Of a stretch of 64,000 nt of DNA, positions 22,729 through 35,446 are shown in pieces. A model generated the notes under the pieces. That model saw nothing but the letters and a program-made list of their open reading frames with translations. It searched no databases and was not told the origin of the DNA. The stretch covers positions 124,001 through 188,000 of the forward strand of contig BDSL01000074.1 of NCBI GenBank assembly GCA_003116995.1. The letters are read 5' to 3'. Both the position numbers and the translations under genes were made by a program. The DNA is from Yamagishiella unicocca (taxonomy: Eukaryota; Chlorophyta; Chlorophyceae; Chlamydomonadales; Volvocaceae). How positions within the stretch are numbered: position 1 is the first letter of the stretch; each line of letters opens with the position of its first letter.

Positions 22729-25700
22729 ATGTCGCCGCAAATGAATTGGACGATGAAAGACCCGGCGGTCGCTGAGAGCTTCCTCGGAGCCGACGTGAGG
22801 ACCACTCAGGCGTTCCACGCCTACGTGGTCACGGGGCAGCAGATTGGCGACTTCGTGTTCTATGGCATACCGCAGGTGCGGCGGGGCGGGGGCGGGGGCG
22901 GGGGCGGGGACGGGGACGGGGACGGCGGGGGCGGGGACGGCGGGGGGGAAGGCAGAGTGGGGGCGGCGGGGCAGATAGGGGGAGGAGCGAGAGGACGGGA
23001 CGACGAGGAGCCGGACAATGCGGGGATGTAGCCGACGTCGTGCATGCTCGCGGACCCATCGATTGCCGCGAAGCCCTCCAGCTGTCCGCTGGCATGTGCA
23101 AGTCCACGCTCGCTCGCAACGAGCCACCGTCATAACCGTCTGGTCTGAAGCGACCGCTGTGAGCGCCTGGACGCACCGTTTGTATGCGGGGCCGCGACCG
23201 ACCTCGCCCCTTGCTGCCCAAGCTGTAACGACGATGACGTTGCATAGTCGACTCCACCTGATTACCTGGCTCCGTCCGTATCGTCGATGTGTCGTACGCT
23301 TGAGCGCCGTAAACGCGCCATCAGGCCGGCGAGAGGCGGACGCAATCCAATCAGTCAGCCAGCTAGCCAGGCAAGCAGCCATGTACGACCGCGTGACTAA
23401 CGCATGCCAGCCGCCCTGGCGCGCGTGTCTCTCTTCGGCCCCATCCCGCGATGCGTGCAGGACCTGTCGGGATTGGTGCGGTACGACTCGGCTCTGGACT
23501 GGATGTCCTTCCTCCCCTTCTATAGGTGCGTTTGATCGCTAGCTGGCTAGCTAGCTAGCTAGCTTGCTGCTCGTATCGCACGACAGTACACCTACCTCGC
23601 GCGCTGGCTTACCAATATACGCCACGGCGGAGGCAGGACGACATTGCTTGCGAAGTGTGCTGTATCTACGGCAGTACGCGGCTCGGCGTACATCGCCGCT
23701 GCTCCCACGCGCCGGTGGGCTGATTATGCTGATGTATGGTATTGGGCGGCATTCCGGGCGGACTCCACCAAGCCCCGACGAACGAGCAACCGGGCTCCTT
23801 GCTAGGCTCGGTCCGCCATAAGGCCCATTCCTACGGCCCATCCGGCCCGCCGCTGTCGACCTGCCACCCGGGGCGTAGGATTGCGACGGCCCCGCCGGTC
23901 TTCCACCTTCTGCCCTCCTTCGCAACATCACTGTAACATCTTCCTATCCGCAATGTTTGCCGGCGCACGGACGGACGCTCTGCATGTGTATCCTCATGCC
24001 CCCCTTCTCGTCCCGACGCTGTTCACGATGTTCACCGGCCCATATTGCCTGCTTCCACACCTTTCACTCCTTAACACAATACTGCTCCTGCACAATTCCT
24101 CTCCTTATGGCGCCTGCCTCTTTCCTATCATAAGACAGCCTCCTCCATCCGCTATCCTGCCCGCCTGCCTGCAGGGAGGCAGCCGCAGTGTTTGGGGGCC
24201 GTGTGGTTCAAATCCCCACCCACGGCTTCCAAACCATCCTCTTCTACCGCCGAGACCTGTTCAACGCCGCGGGCCTGCAGCCCCCCCGCACGTGGGACGA
24301 GGCCATCGCTGTCGCCCGCCGCTTCAACGGCACGGATCTGGACGGCGACGGCGACGCCAATGACTACGGCATCTGCATGTGGCAGCCGCTCGACTGCCTG
24401 AGCATCGGCCTGCCAGTGACGGCTATCCTCGCCAGGTGATGAGCGGTCGGCTGAGGGGTGATGCGATGCCATCAACAGTGTAGCGTTTAGCGTCAGGGGT
24501 GTAAGCTGCGGGCGGGGCATCGTATGCAGGTGCGCCGGCATGCTGGCTTGGGGTGGGTGCGTGCTACTTACCCGGTGTGCTACTTACTCGGTATGATAAG
24601 CCGTGGAGCAGCAAAGCTTCTTATCTGCCAGTATCGCGACATTAGCGCGTGTTTTTTTATGTTATCCCAAAGCCGGGGAGCCTTCGGCGGCTTAGGCTCC
24701 CCGGGAGCCCACCCACGTAGCCCACGTGTGCTGCTGCCGCTGCTGCTGCCGCTGCTGCTGCTGCTGCCGCTGCTGCCGCTGCCGTCCGCACCGACGTACG
24801 CCAGCCTGGTGCAGTCTCGCGGTCACGACAGCGGGCTCTACTACCACCCCGAAACCAAGAAGCATGTGCTTATGACGAGCGCGTGGGAGCGGGCGCTTGC
24901 GCTGGCGGCAAACCTCAGCCGCTACGCGCCTCCGCCGGCGCAGGCGCGAGATGCGGGAAACGACTGCTCCTACCTCACGCACTTTGGAAGGGTGGGTGGC
25001 GGCCACTATAAGTGCGTTGGTTAACTCCGCAATCCACGCACGCAGTCGGATGCGTTTACCGCTTTCTTTCCGCGGCATCCAAGCAGTGTCCCGTGGGTCG
25101 GCTCAATACGGGGTGGCGGTGCGCTTACTTGCCACGTGCGACCGCTGTCTAGCTGGCCTAATCCATGCCTAGCTTGTCTCGTACGGAATGACTTTCCTCC
25201 GCACCGGCGGCATCCTAACCGCAGCCAGTGGCCTGCCTCCACCACCCCCCTGCCTCCACCACCCCCCTGGCCCCACCGCCCGCGGCTACCCCTCCAATAG
25301 GGTCGCTGCGCAATGGCCATTTCAGGACCAGGCCAGTTCAAGACTGACAGCTACCGGTCCCCGGTTCGAGGACACATCGGCGCGACCATCCTGCCCGGCA
25401 GCGAAACGGTGCTCCACTGGCCGACGGACAGCTTCGTAACGTGCGACGCGGAGCGATGTCCGTACGCCGTGCCGTACGAGCGCGTGGCCACGCCTGATGG
25501 CACAGCGACGACGACGATATGGGTCAATCACGCACCGTTTGCTGCGATCGTGGGCTTCACTGCGCTCATCAACGACAAGTTCAGTGCCGAGGAGAAGCTG
25601 GCCACGTACTACACGCTGTCCCAGGTGCGTCTCTTGCGGCGTAACTGTAAACAGTGGGCTCCAGACCCGAAGGTAGGACGAGCGTAGTTCCTTGCGTCGT

Positions 25701-28700
25701 GTGTTAGTAGGTATTGCGGCGGGGCCTGTACCAGACTTGGATGGATGACAAACCATATTTAGGCGTACTGCATGAAGGACAAAATAGCATCACAGTGGTT
25801 TACCGCATTTGGAAGAAAATACATTGTGGGCGCGATATAGGTATGGCAGTGGGCTTCGCAGCTGGGACCAAGACCGGGAATGATTCAAGAGGAAAAGAGC
25901 GCGTGGTGTACTGTAAGGAAAGATACCGTATCTCACTTCAGCTCGAAACATCAAAGCGAGCAGAGCTCAGAAACCAACTCAACGCCTTGCGCGATGCTGC
26001 TTTTGCCGCTGCTGCTTGTCGGCTTACCCCAGGCGGTGCGTTTGGACCGAAGTTGGGCTCTGGCCGCTTCACCAGCCCACGGCGGGGGCCCCACCCGGGT
26101 CCAGCACTTGGACCCCGCCAACCGCGACAAGTGGCGAGGGTACGGCTACCACGAGGATGACCTCTCCAGTTACCTAGCCGCCACCGCCGCTTCCCTGGCA
26201 TCTCTCAACATCGCGACGGACATACGGTCCGCTGGGTCCACCAACTTGACCAAGGTATCCTACACGGCGTCAATGCTGCTGGGCGCGAAGCGCCTACCCG
26301 TGGCGCAAGTCCTCACCGCTAGCCGTGCGTTGTACATGAACCTGTCGAGTGGCAGCAGCCTGGACGTCCTGCATGCGTCGTACAAGGCGTCCATCAGCTT
26401 CATCGTGCCGAAGCTGCCGCCGGCGGCGGCGCCAGCGGTGGCGTCAGGGGAATCGCAGGGCAGGAGTCCGGCGGCGCTGGCGGCGGCGCTGGCGTCGTCG
26501 CTGGCTGGCGCCGTGGCGCTGGCGGCGGCGGCGGTGGGCCTGGCGTGGCTGGCTCGGAGACACCGTTACTGGGTGCTGCGGCGCCTGGGTCACATCATAC
26601 CGCCCGGGGTCAGCCCCGAAACCACGCTGTGCGTCACGGACATACAGGTAGTTTGGTGGGTGGGTGGGTCGTGTAACCGGTTTTTATGCCACCCCCGTCT
26701 CCATGTGCTTGCTCAGGAGCCCCGCCTGGTGTTATGCCGAGCTCTGCGCAGCGACCCGTGGGTTACGTTCCCCTCACGCGTGCACACCCTCGCCGTACCG
26801 TTCTCACGGCCTGGTTGCAGGACTCGACTCTGCTGTGGGAGCGGCTCCACTCGTCCGTGATGGACTCGGCGCTGCGGCTGCACCACTCGTGCCTCCGCCG
26901 GGTCGCAACTGAGTGCGGCGGCTACGAGTCGGCCACGGTGGGTTCGATGCCAGTGGGCTCACACGCTGTCTCTCGGGACGCCGGGGTCCTCGGCACTAGC
27001 CAACACTGTCACTTTGTGCCATTGTACTAGCCATTGTGCCATTGTACCATTGTGCCATTCATGGTCCCGGATGTCGTGTTGCCTGCGCTGGCCGTGGCTG
27101 CTGTCACCAAGCCTTGGAAGGAATGGGTGGCCAGAAGGATCAAGCGTTTGCTCTTTCTGCTGCGCTCTGCCCTCCCCCCTCCCCCCGCAGGAGGGAGACA
27201 GCTTCATCCTGGCCTTCCACACCCCGCAGGCGGCGCTGCTGTTTTGCCTGCGCTCTCAGGAGGAGCTGCTCTCCCTCGACTGGCCGGAGCAGCTGCTCCA
27301 GGTAGGGTAGGCGCCCGCGACTACCGCACAGCGGTGTTCCTTTCCTTTCCAGCATCCCAAACATGTCAACCCTGCTCTACCCTAAAAAACCCTAAAACCC
27401 CACTCTACCCCACCCTGGAGTAAAGGCTATAGGCCCCTACCTATGCTCGTATACCGCCGGGCAGTGGTCAGGGTTGTACTCCCAGCTTCCGAGTTGCTTC
27501 TCAGCTGGCAGGGTAGTGACAGCCCATGATAATCATACCCACGGGGGCACAGCCATAGGGGCGGCCTCTCTTGCGCTGACCGTGGCCCTGTTGCCCTGCG
27601 TGCTCCTGGCGGAGACGACCCCACCACAGGAGGACGCGTGTTTCCCGGTTTGGGTGTCCGACGCGCCGGCGGCGCCCCGCCGCATCTCCAGGGAGGGCTC
27701 GAAGCGCAGGGCCAAGTGGATGCCGCGGCGCTTCGCGCGCATGGGGGCGTCACCAAAGACCTCCCTCGCACGGGCCGAACACGACCTCGTCCGCAGGGCG
27801 GAAAGCGCCGCCGCGGCGACCCGCTCCGCGGAACCGTCCCCCCTGACTGGCTTCTCCAGCACACCGCCGGAGTACGTGTGCTGGGGGCCGGCGTCCGGGG
27901 GCCCTATGGAGTCCACCTGCGCCGCCGCTGCCGCCGCCGCCGCCACCGCGGCTGCGGATGAGGTTGCCAAGCATGTGTGCACTTTACCGACACCGCCTGC
28001 CACCACACGCGGAGACGCAAGAGGTAGCACCGCCGTCGGCATCGGCGCCGTCGTCGTCGGCGGCGGCAGTGACAGAACCAAGATGAGGAAGATGTACAAC
28101 GGCGGCTCGTGGAGAGCAACCGCCAGTGTACGGCCGGTTTCGGAGCCCATTGACCGGCTGGGCTCTCTGGTGGGGTCCCGGCCGGCGGCGGGGGTGATGC
28201 TGGCGGGCCTTATGGCGGAGTACCCGATGGGTGGACCCGCGCCCAGTGTGGTCGCGTCGCTGCACGACCCAAAGAGGGCGGCGGCGGCGGCGGCGGCGGC
28301 GCCTTTGCCGCTGGCCTCACCAATGCCGTCACCGCAGGCTTCTCCGGTGCCGAAGGCGCTGGCGACGGTGGACGAGCTGCTTCGAGCCCTCGCATGCAGC
28401 AGCAAGGCCGTGGCGAGCGGCGCGACCAGCAAGCAACCCGGGACCATTCCGCTGATCAGGTATGTGTCACAACCGCGTGCGAACGCTCTCCTCACTTGGT
28501 CGGGGGTTGGCATGAAAACCGGCTACCAGGACATGGGTAGGACAGCTGGAGGGGGGTGCGAGGAGCCGAGGTGTCCGCGACAGCCGAAGACTGCTGTGGG
28601 GCATGACATAGGGTTGGGCAGGAGCGGAAGCGTTATTGCTGCCGCATCCGTGTATCGCCTAGGCATATACTGCCACATGTTGTATGCTGCGACGTGTTGT

Positions 28701-30982
28701 ATGCTGCCACGTGTTGTATGCTGCCACGTGTTGTATGCTGCCACATGTTGTATGCTGCCACATTTAGGGGAACCTTTTCCTCCAGGGCCTCGTCCAGGGA
28801 GGGTCCATCTTGCTGCGGTTGCCGTACACATGACACGCGCAAACACTCTTTTGTGACGAGCATCGGTGTGTGCTCACCCGCGACCCCCGACCCGCCACCC
28901 TGGCCTCCAGGCAAGAGCCCCCAACCCTTTGGTCCATGGCGGCGCAACAACAAGGGGAACCCCTGCGCTTCGCGCTGGTGGCGGCGGCGGCGGACCGGGG
29001 GGCTCCTCCTAGCGGCGCCGGTGTGCTGCTCGCGTCGGTGCCTGCGTCTACCGGCGCGGAGCTGGCCGACCCCAACCGCTCCGCCAGCCTCACCGCCGCA
29101 AACACGCACTGGCCCAGCGGCGCCGATTCGTGCAACAACTCCGCCTCCACCTGCAGCAACAGACCCGGCTCGCTGGCGGCTGCGTTCATGCAGTGCAGCG
29201 CTGGGTCGGCTGAGATGGACCCGATGGCGGGTGGTGCCACCTCAGCAGCAGCCACAGCCGCAGCAGCAGCAGCCCACCAGCGCCGACTCGGTGATGACGC
29301 GGGGCAGAAGAAGCGGTTGCTGCTGCGCGGCCTGAGGGTGCGAATGGGTTGCGCCAGCGGCGTAGAATCAGATTGCGAGATGGTCTACAACACCCGGATG
29401 GCCCGGATGATATATTGTGGCCGCCCCAGCAATGTCGCCAGGGCCGTCGCCAACGCCGCCGCGGGCGGCATGGTGCTGGTTTCGGAGACCACACACGCGC
29501 TCGTCATGAGGGACCACGATGCGGCGCACGCGGGCGGACGGGAGCTGCTGCACCTGCCGGCACAGCATGCGCAGCATGCGCAGCAGTACGTGCAGTTGAG
29601 GGGCAGCAAGGAGCACGGCGGCGAGGCGGCTGCGGACGGGTGGCTGCCGGCGGTGTTCTGGTACGGCGGCTTGCTACGGCTGGACGAGCACCTGCCGCCG
29701 ACGGAGGTGTACATGGCGGCGACTCCGGCGCAGGCGCCGCGCTGGGCGTTGCTGCCGCCGCTGACGGCACGTCTCAAGTTCGAGCCCGTGACGCGAGGCG
29801 TGCAGGTGGGGGGCTGCGGCGGACGTGTACAGGTGCCTCGGGATGGCGCGGATTTGGATGCACATTGGTACATCCCGTACTGCTTGGCAGCGGCGTTTCC
29901 CTTGCCTTGGGACAAACCCGCGCTGAATGCCTCGTCGCCCAGACGTCGAGCTCCTGTAGTACCGAGGAGGACTTTCTTGGAGTCTAAGCTCCACGCACGG
30001 CTCTCGCCGGCTGGTTTCAGCTCACAAGCTTCCTGTCGCGCATGCTTAGCTTAGGACATCTCCTGGGACGGAGACGATTGCTGCCGGCATGTCCGTCCCC
30101 TCGAGTCTGTCTACCCAGGTCCCAAATCCGCCGCCTCACTCGCTGCAGGGCGCATTCGTGGGACAGCTGGCGGTGGCTGTCGTGGCGGTGTCGGGCGCGG
30201 CTGCCATCGCACGGCTGGACGGCGGTGCGGAGGTGTGGCACGAATGCGCGGAGCCCCTGTGGTGCGAGGCGGCGCGGCTCTGCCAGGCGAACGGCGGCTT
30301 CCTAGCCACCCGTCGTGCAGCCGTCTCCGGGCTGGAGGCGGAGGTGATGACGGGCCGGGGTAGTGGCAGTGGTGGGTGCGAGCACCTGCTGCTGACGGCG
30401 GCCTTCCCAGGCGCCGTCGATGCCGTGTTATGGGCTGCAGAGCTCATCGCCTACTGCCTGAGGGCGCCCTGGCCTTACCCGCTGATGGCTTCGGAGCTGG
30501 GGGAATCCCTCTGGGCGGACACAGTCCCACAAGACCCCGCCTTCTCGGGGGACGCGGACAGCGCCTCGCTCGGGATGCCTGCACTCAGTGCGGCTTCCGT
30601 GGGTGAGGTGGCGGAGCCGCAACAGCACAGCAGGGACGGCGGAACGGGCAGTGCGATCAGCAGCCCTGTGCGGCGCCACAACAGCGGACCGGGTTTCATG
30701 CGCCGGTTCAGCCTGGCCGGGGTTTCAGCTGGCCGCCATCAGGGGGGCAGCGGTGGGGGGGTCCGGGCGGTGGCGGCCAGTCCCACACCATACGCGCAGT
30801 GGCTGGGTCTCCCGAAGCACCCAGCGGGCTGTGAGGGGACCCCGCTGTCCTCCAGCCCCGCGACTTCTCGGTTGGGCCGCATCAGCCTGTCATCGGCTCG
30901 GCAACACCAAGAGCACCAGCAGCACCGTCACCATCACCATCACCGAAGTCACCAGGAGCACCAGCAGCAACAGCAGCAACAG

Positions 30983-31014
<32 letters not shown>

Positions 31015-33268
31015 CGAGGAGCAACAGCAACAACAGGAGCAACAACAACAACAACAACAAGAACAACAACACCAGCACCCTGCGCAGCTGGCAGACGCGA
31101 GGCAGCCGCACATGTCGACATTGTGCAGCCTGCCCGAGTTGTGTTATGAGGAGCGGGAGCTGGCGGAGGGGCAGCAGCACATGGCGGAGGAGGGGGACCA
31201 GGAAGCGCTGGATTCGCTCAACAGCGGCACCTGCGAGTTGCGGATGCAGGTGCGGTTGCGGTGCGGTCGAGCGCAAGGCACGGGTCGGGGCTGGGGCATG
31301 CTAGGGTCGGGGCTGGGGCATGTGGGTCGGGGCGCATGTACGACGGGCTGGTGTAGTTTGTGGTGTTATTTTACTGTTATGAAAGCGCCTGGAGAGAAAC
31401 GAGAAAGGGAAAGTGAACGAACGCCCAGCCAGGGGGGTTTGTGTATGTGACGGTTGCACCCATGCAGTGGTGGTTGAGCTGCCGTACGTCCTTCTGCCAG
31501 CACACAGTGCGCGGTACGTCGTTCGACTGTGTGCGTCGACAAACAGCCGGTGGTTGCGACCCACAACCAACAACGGCCTTCGCGCAGCTCCCTCTGCGCC
31601 AACGGCACCCCCCACCTTCCTTTACTGCGCGACCAATGTATGTGCGACCGATAGGCCGTGCCCCAACAGGTGGAGTCGGCCATGCAGCCGGGGGCCATTC
31701 GGGGTGACGAGGCCGACGGATGCAGCAGCGCACGCTGGGAACCGGATTCGCCCCCTGTCAGTGATGACGGCGGCCAAACGGACGGCGCCCGAGCCCCGTT
31801 GCGTTTGGGGGCCGACATCCACCAACATCCACCACGCGTACCGCCGCCGCCGCCGCCAGCAGGCGCAAGCGCAGGCGGCTTCGCCGCCGCCAGCAGCCCA
31901 CCAGGAGCCGCCAGCAGCGGACGTTTCGACCGCAGCCACCGCGCCCACCCCCGAGCCCAGCAGCCGCTTCAGGTGCCGCCGCAGGTGCTGCTGCTGCATT
32001 CGCCGCGTTCCATTGCAGCCCTGGGGCCCCCGTCAGCGTGCAGCGACCCCGGCACGCCCATAAGGCCCACATCGCCTGGCCCCGCCGGCCCCCAGCCGCA
32101 GGACATCCTCGCCTCTCGTCGCCAGACGGCATCCCATCTTCACTACCTGGGTCAGCAGAAAGCGAGGAGCAGCTGGTGCCGGAGGAAGATGGGCGAGCTG
32201 CCGGAGGCGCCGCATAAGGGCGAGCCTGCGGTCCGCGCCAGCGGCCCGCGCCTGGGTAGTGAGGCCGCCTCTTCCGCCGCCGCCGCCGCCGCGGTTGCGA
32301 AGGGGCCAACTCCGCCACCCTCGTGCGCGGGGGCCCAGCTGCCTCAGCTGGGGGACATGTCACGCCTGCTGCCCGCCGCGCTGCTGCAGACGCTTGTGTG
32401 CAGGGGGCCGCGGCTCCGAGCAGGGGTGGAGCTGGGCGCGGCGGCTGTAGAGGTGAGGCGGACCGGGCGCGTGCTTGTATGCATCGTGTCCGGCGGTGTG
32501 AGTCAGCCCGATGGAGGGCGGACCGGGCGATACCTCCCGCTCCCCCCGCCCACTAGTCTGTGGGTTTCTTCTTCTGCTGTGTAGGGGTTGGGGGCGGGGG
32601 TAGGATGTGGTTTTGGTTAGTTAGTTGTGTAGCAACTGTCGTTCCCATGTTCCTACTCCTCCGGTCTCAACTGCGCACCCACCCGTCCGTGCGCTTTTTC
32701 GTTCTACCCGGGTTTTCCTTGCAACCCTCCGCACGCCCCCAACTCACCCTGCGGACGCCGGCTCCGGCCGCAGGTCAATGGGGTCACTGGCAGCGCGCGC
32801 TACGAGGGCCCTGCGGCCGCCGGCGCCGCCGCCCTGGCGCTCTCCGCCCCCGTGTCCCAGGTCCACATCAGCAGCGCGGTAGCCGCCGCGGTGCGTGAGA
32901 TGGGGGCGGATTGGATGGCGGCTGCAGAAGCAGCAGCAGCGGCCGCAGCGGAGGCCGCAGCGCCAGCCGTCACTGGCAATGCGGTGAGGCAACACGCAGC
33001 CGGCGGCGGTGCCGGCGGCGGCGGTACCGGGCGGTTTGTCCTGGGAGGCAGCGTGGGTGGCGGCGGCAGCGGCGGCGGCAGCGGCGGCGGCCGCAGCGAC
33101 AGCGGCGGTCCGTACGAGCGCCTCCCGCCCGGCGCGGATACGCTGGTGCCGCCCCCCCTGCTGGCGCGGGTGGTCGTGGACGCGCCCCGTCCGACGCCGC
33201 AGACAGAGCTGTCGGCCCCGCGACACTGCGGGACCAGCAGGTGGTTCATGGGCGGGGGTGTACGATAA
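22729..33268 (+). CDS. Receptor-type class III nucleotide cyclase with solute-binding ectodomain and two cyclase-like domains
   Basis: Exons that join in frame: up to 22875, 23461-23525, 24175-24435, 24805-24991, 25337-25624, 26033-26647, 26821-26937, 27191-27301, 27630-28459, 28911-29805, 30149-31249, 31670-32452 and 32774-33268, about 1,960 codons; the 5' end is missing. The first five exons resemble family 1 extracellular solute-binding proteins (DLSGLVRYDSALDW, LFYRRDLFNAAGLQPPRTWDE, a Ca-site-like DLDGDGDANDYG). Exon 26033 carries one transmembrane helix (AALASSLAGAVALAAAAVGL). Cyclase domain 1 follows: TLCVTDIQDSTLLWE, GGYESATEGDSFILAF, then a large Ala/Pro/Ser insertion, then RGLRVRMGCASG and SNVARA. 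Domain 2 (from 30149) has the same fold signs but no metal Asp. A role in cAMP or cGMP signalling at the cell surface is inferred. Exon 30149-31249 encodes polyQ. Confidence 0.85.
26668..26695 (+). repeat. Short intronic motif, copy 3
   Basis: GTCGTGTAACCGGTTTTTAT followed by GCCACCCC, in the cyclase intron 20 nt after the donor at 26648. Confidence 0.5.
27380..27401. repeat. Telomere-like CCCTAAAA tract in cyclase intron
   Basis: Two near-perfect CCCTAAAA units (reverse complement TTTTAGGG, the Chlamydomonas-type telomere repeat), inside intron 27302-27629. Confidence 0.7.
28671..28763. repeat. 17-bp minisatellite in cyclase intron
   Basis: About five units of TGCCACGTGTTGTATGC with A/G exchange in CACGTG, in intron 28460-28910. 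Confidence 0.9.
30959..31075 (+). repeat. CAG/CAA repeat encoding polyglutamine in cyclase
   Basis: In-frame CAG and CAA codons, broken by Glu and His, in the exon after the start of cyclase domain 2. They give Q runs flanked by a His-rich piece. It lies between conserved segments of the domain, probably in a loop. Confidence 0.85.
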
Positions 33269-33352
33269 ACCTAGGTGGGGTTTTTCCCGGACGGCATCCA
33301 GCGCACCAACACGCTTAACCGCAAGCCTGGTGTGGTGTCTTGGGGGGGTCCC

Positions 33353-33757
33353 ACGGTTTGGGTGTCATAACGGTTTGGTTACCGAGCGGTTTGGGTGTCA
33401 TAACGGTTTGGGGGGTTTTGTAACTGTTTGGGGGTCCTAACGGTTTGGGGGTCTTAACGGTTTGGGGGTTCTTACGGTTTGGGTGTCCTAACGGTTGGGG
33501 GGGTATCCTAACGGTTTGGGGGGGTCCTAACGGTTTGGGGGGCGTTCTAACGGTTTGGGTGTGCTAATGTTTTGGAGGTCCTAACGGTTTGGGAGTCCTA
33601 ACGATTTGGGAGTCCTCACGCTTTGAGGGTCCTTACGGTTTGGGTGTCCTAACGGTTTGGGTGTCCTAACGGTTTGGGTGTCCTAACGGTTTGGGTGTCC
33701 TCATGATGTGGTTGTCCTAACGATTTGGGGGTTCTCATGGTTTGGGTGTCCTAACGG
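33353..33757. repeat. 17-bp G-rich minisatellite downstream of cyclase
   Basis: About 23 degenerate units of CGGTTTGGGTGTCCTAA, starting 85 bp after the cyclase stop. The TGTAA at 33419-33423 lies inside it. Confidence 0.9.
33419..33423 (+). terminator. TGTAA polyadenylation signal of cyclase
   Basis: Lies 151 nt after the TAA at 33266-33268, created by a variant unit of the 17-bp minisatellite. Confidence 0.4.
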
Positions 33758-35446
33758 CGGGCACCTGACTGGGCCCTTGGGACTCGATAGCGATCCGGGT
33801 GATGGCGTGGTAGCTCCGTCGAGCAGCACTGCAGGTTGTGCTTTGGAGGCGGGCTTCGCGGGTGCGCTCACTGAGGATTAGGAGGTGGGCAGGTGCCTAT
33901 CGGTACGCATGCGTTGGTGGGGGAGGGGGGAACGGATGGTGGGATTCATTTCACGCGAACGATATGGTCGATGAACCGTGGCTTCGTGGCTAAGGTTTTA
34001 CAACTAACGTTGGCGTGCGCTGCATGGGCCTCTGCCGTAAGGGTTCTTGGTATTGATGCATTGTTTGCATGGCGTAACCATATGTTGCGGGGCTAGGCTC
34101 GAGGGAGGGAGTACGACTGTACATTAGGGTTATGGGGTCACTGGGGATCGGCATCGCACAAGTAGGGCTATGGGATCAGCATCGCACAAGAACGCGTCCA
34201 TGACATTCATGGGACGTTGGCGGCTCCGTCGAACGATATGCAACCAAGCATGCGCGGGGGTGAGCCAATGGCGGCAGCCCTCACTGTTCACCGCCGGATG
34301 TCCGGCTGACGGCTTTCACTAACAAAAATAGGAACCTTTTTAAGGTGGGGGGCATCGCTGCTGGCGCGGGCGGTTGTGGCGGGGTACCACATCAGTGTAC
34401 GGTATATTGGTAGGTACGGTAGTAGTAGATAGTAGGCAGTACAGATTAATAGTGTCGGGCGGGCTGCGAAGCTGAGAGGAAGGGACACGGAGGTTTCTGG
34501 GTGCGTCGGAGGGGAGAGTGGCCACCTCAATATCTGTTATGGGTATATTGGGTTAGGGAAGCGTGTCGGTGCGTTGGTGGAGGTCTGGGAGGTCGGGATC
34601 GCGGTACCGCGGCAATGGGCACCGTTACACCAACGGTGTGGAGGAAGCTGACTGCATATCGGTTTGTCACACATGTTAGACATGAGGATTTCGGGAGTAG
34701 TGGACCGGACCCGGTGTCAGGCCCCAGCACCTAGTGCTACACCTAGTGTCCGTGACAGCCGAAGCCTGCTGTGAGGCATGACACCGGACCTGGACCCGGA
34801 CCGCGTTAGGGCGCCCTCCCTGGATCCAAAATCCTGAAACCCTGAGAACCGTCGCCCCGTGGAAGCCCCCCGAATGTCGATGCCGCGGGGTTGCGTCATG
34901 TGTAATTTGTGGTTCGGCAACTCGTGGTTCGCGCATGGCCAATGGTTCGATCTGCCGGTACGGCGCATCATAGATGCGCTCCTGCCATACCGTTGTGACA
35001 CCCGAGCAGTCGATTCCTTAGCGCGAAGTGCTTCCCGCTAGGAGCGCTCCTGGTCTCTCCAGAGCTTGTAAAGTTGTAATATACGGACGCCCCACAGCAT
35101 TGCTACAGTTCAGCCCAGATAGTCAGTCGGCCATTAGCATCCATTCTGCCTTTTGGTCTGGAACCCACAATAACAGTTACTACTGAAAGTCAGGCCGCGG
35201 CGGCCCAGTCCAGGCTTAATCGCCCTGTCGTGGTCGGTCGTCAGTAAACTGTCCAGGCTTGATCGCCCTGTCGTGGTCGGTCCTTAGTACCGTTACAACA
35301 ACTGCAGCGTAGTCTGGCAGTCACGCGAGATGCAGCACAAGACCTCCCTGGGGTGCTGGCTGCTGCTGTTATTGCCTCGCTCTGGACTGTCGACTGGTGC
35401 CTCGGTGGCACTTGCCATTGGTACAGTGCGGCTGGGTTTCTGTCTC
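33758..35446. other. Intergenic spacer left of the tandem array
   Basis: No supported gene. It holds a duplicated segment with CGCCCTGTCGTGGTCGGTC at about 35221 and 35263, and a GTTATTGG-type AT-richer patch near 34370-34560. Confidence 0.4.

Noticed and set aside
24175..25624. Bacterial contamination or a recent prokaryotic gene (solute-binding protein)
   Set aside because: Coding is split by phase-consistent GT-AG introns and continues into a eukaryotic cyclase.
27533..28513. 326-codon minus-strand ORF
   Set aside because: Antisense shadow of cyclase exon 27630-28459 in GC-rich sequence.
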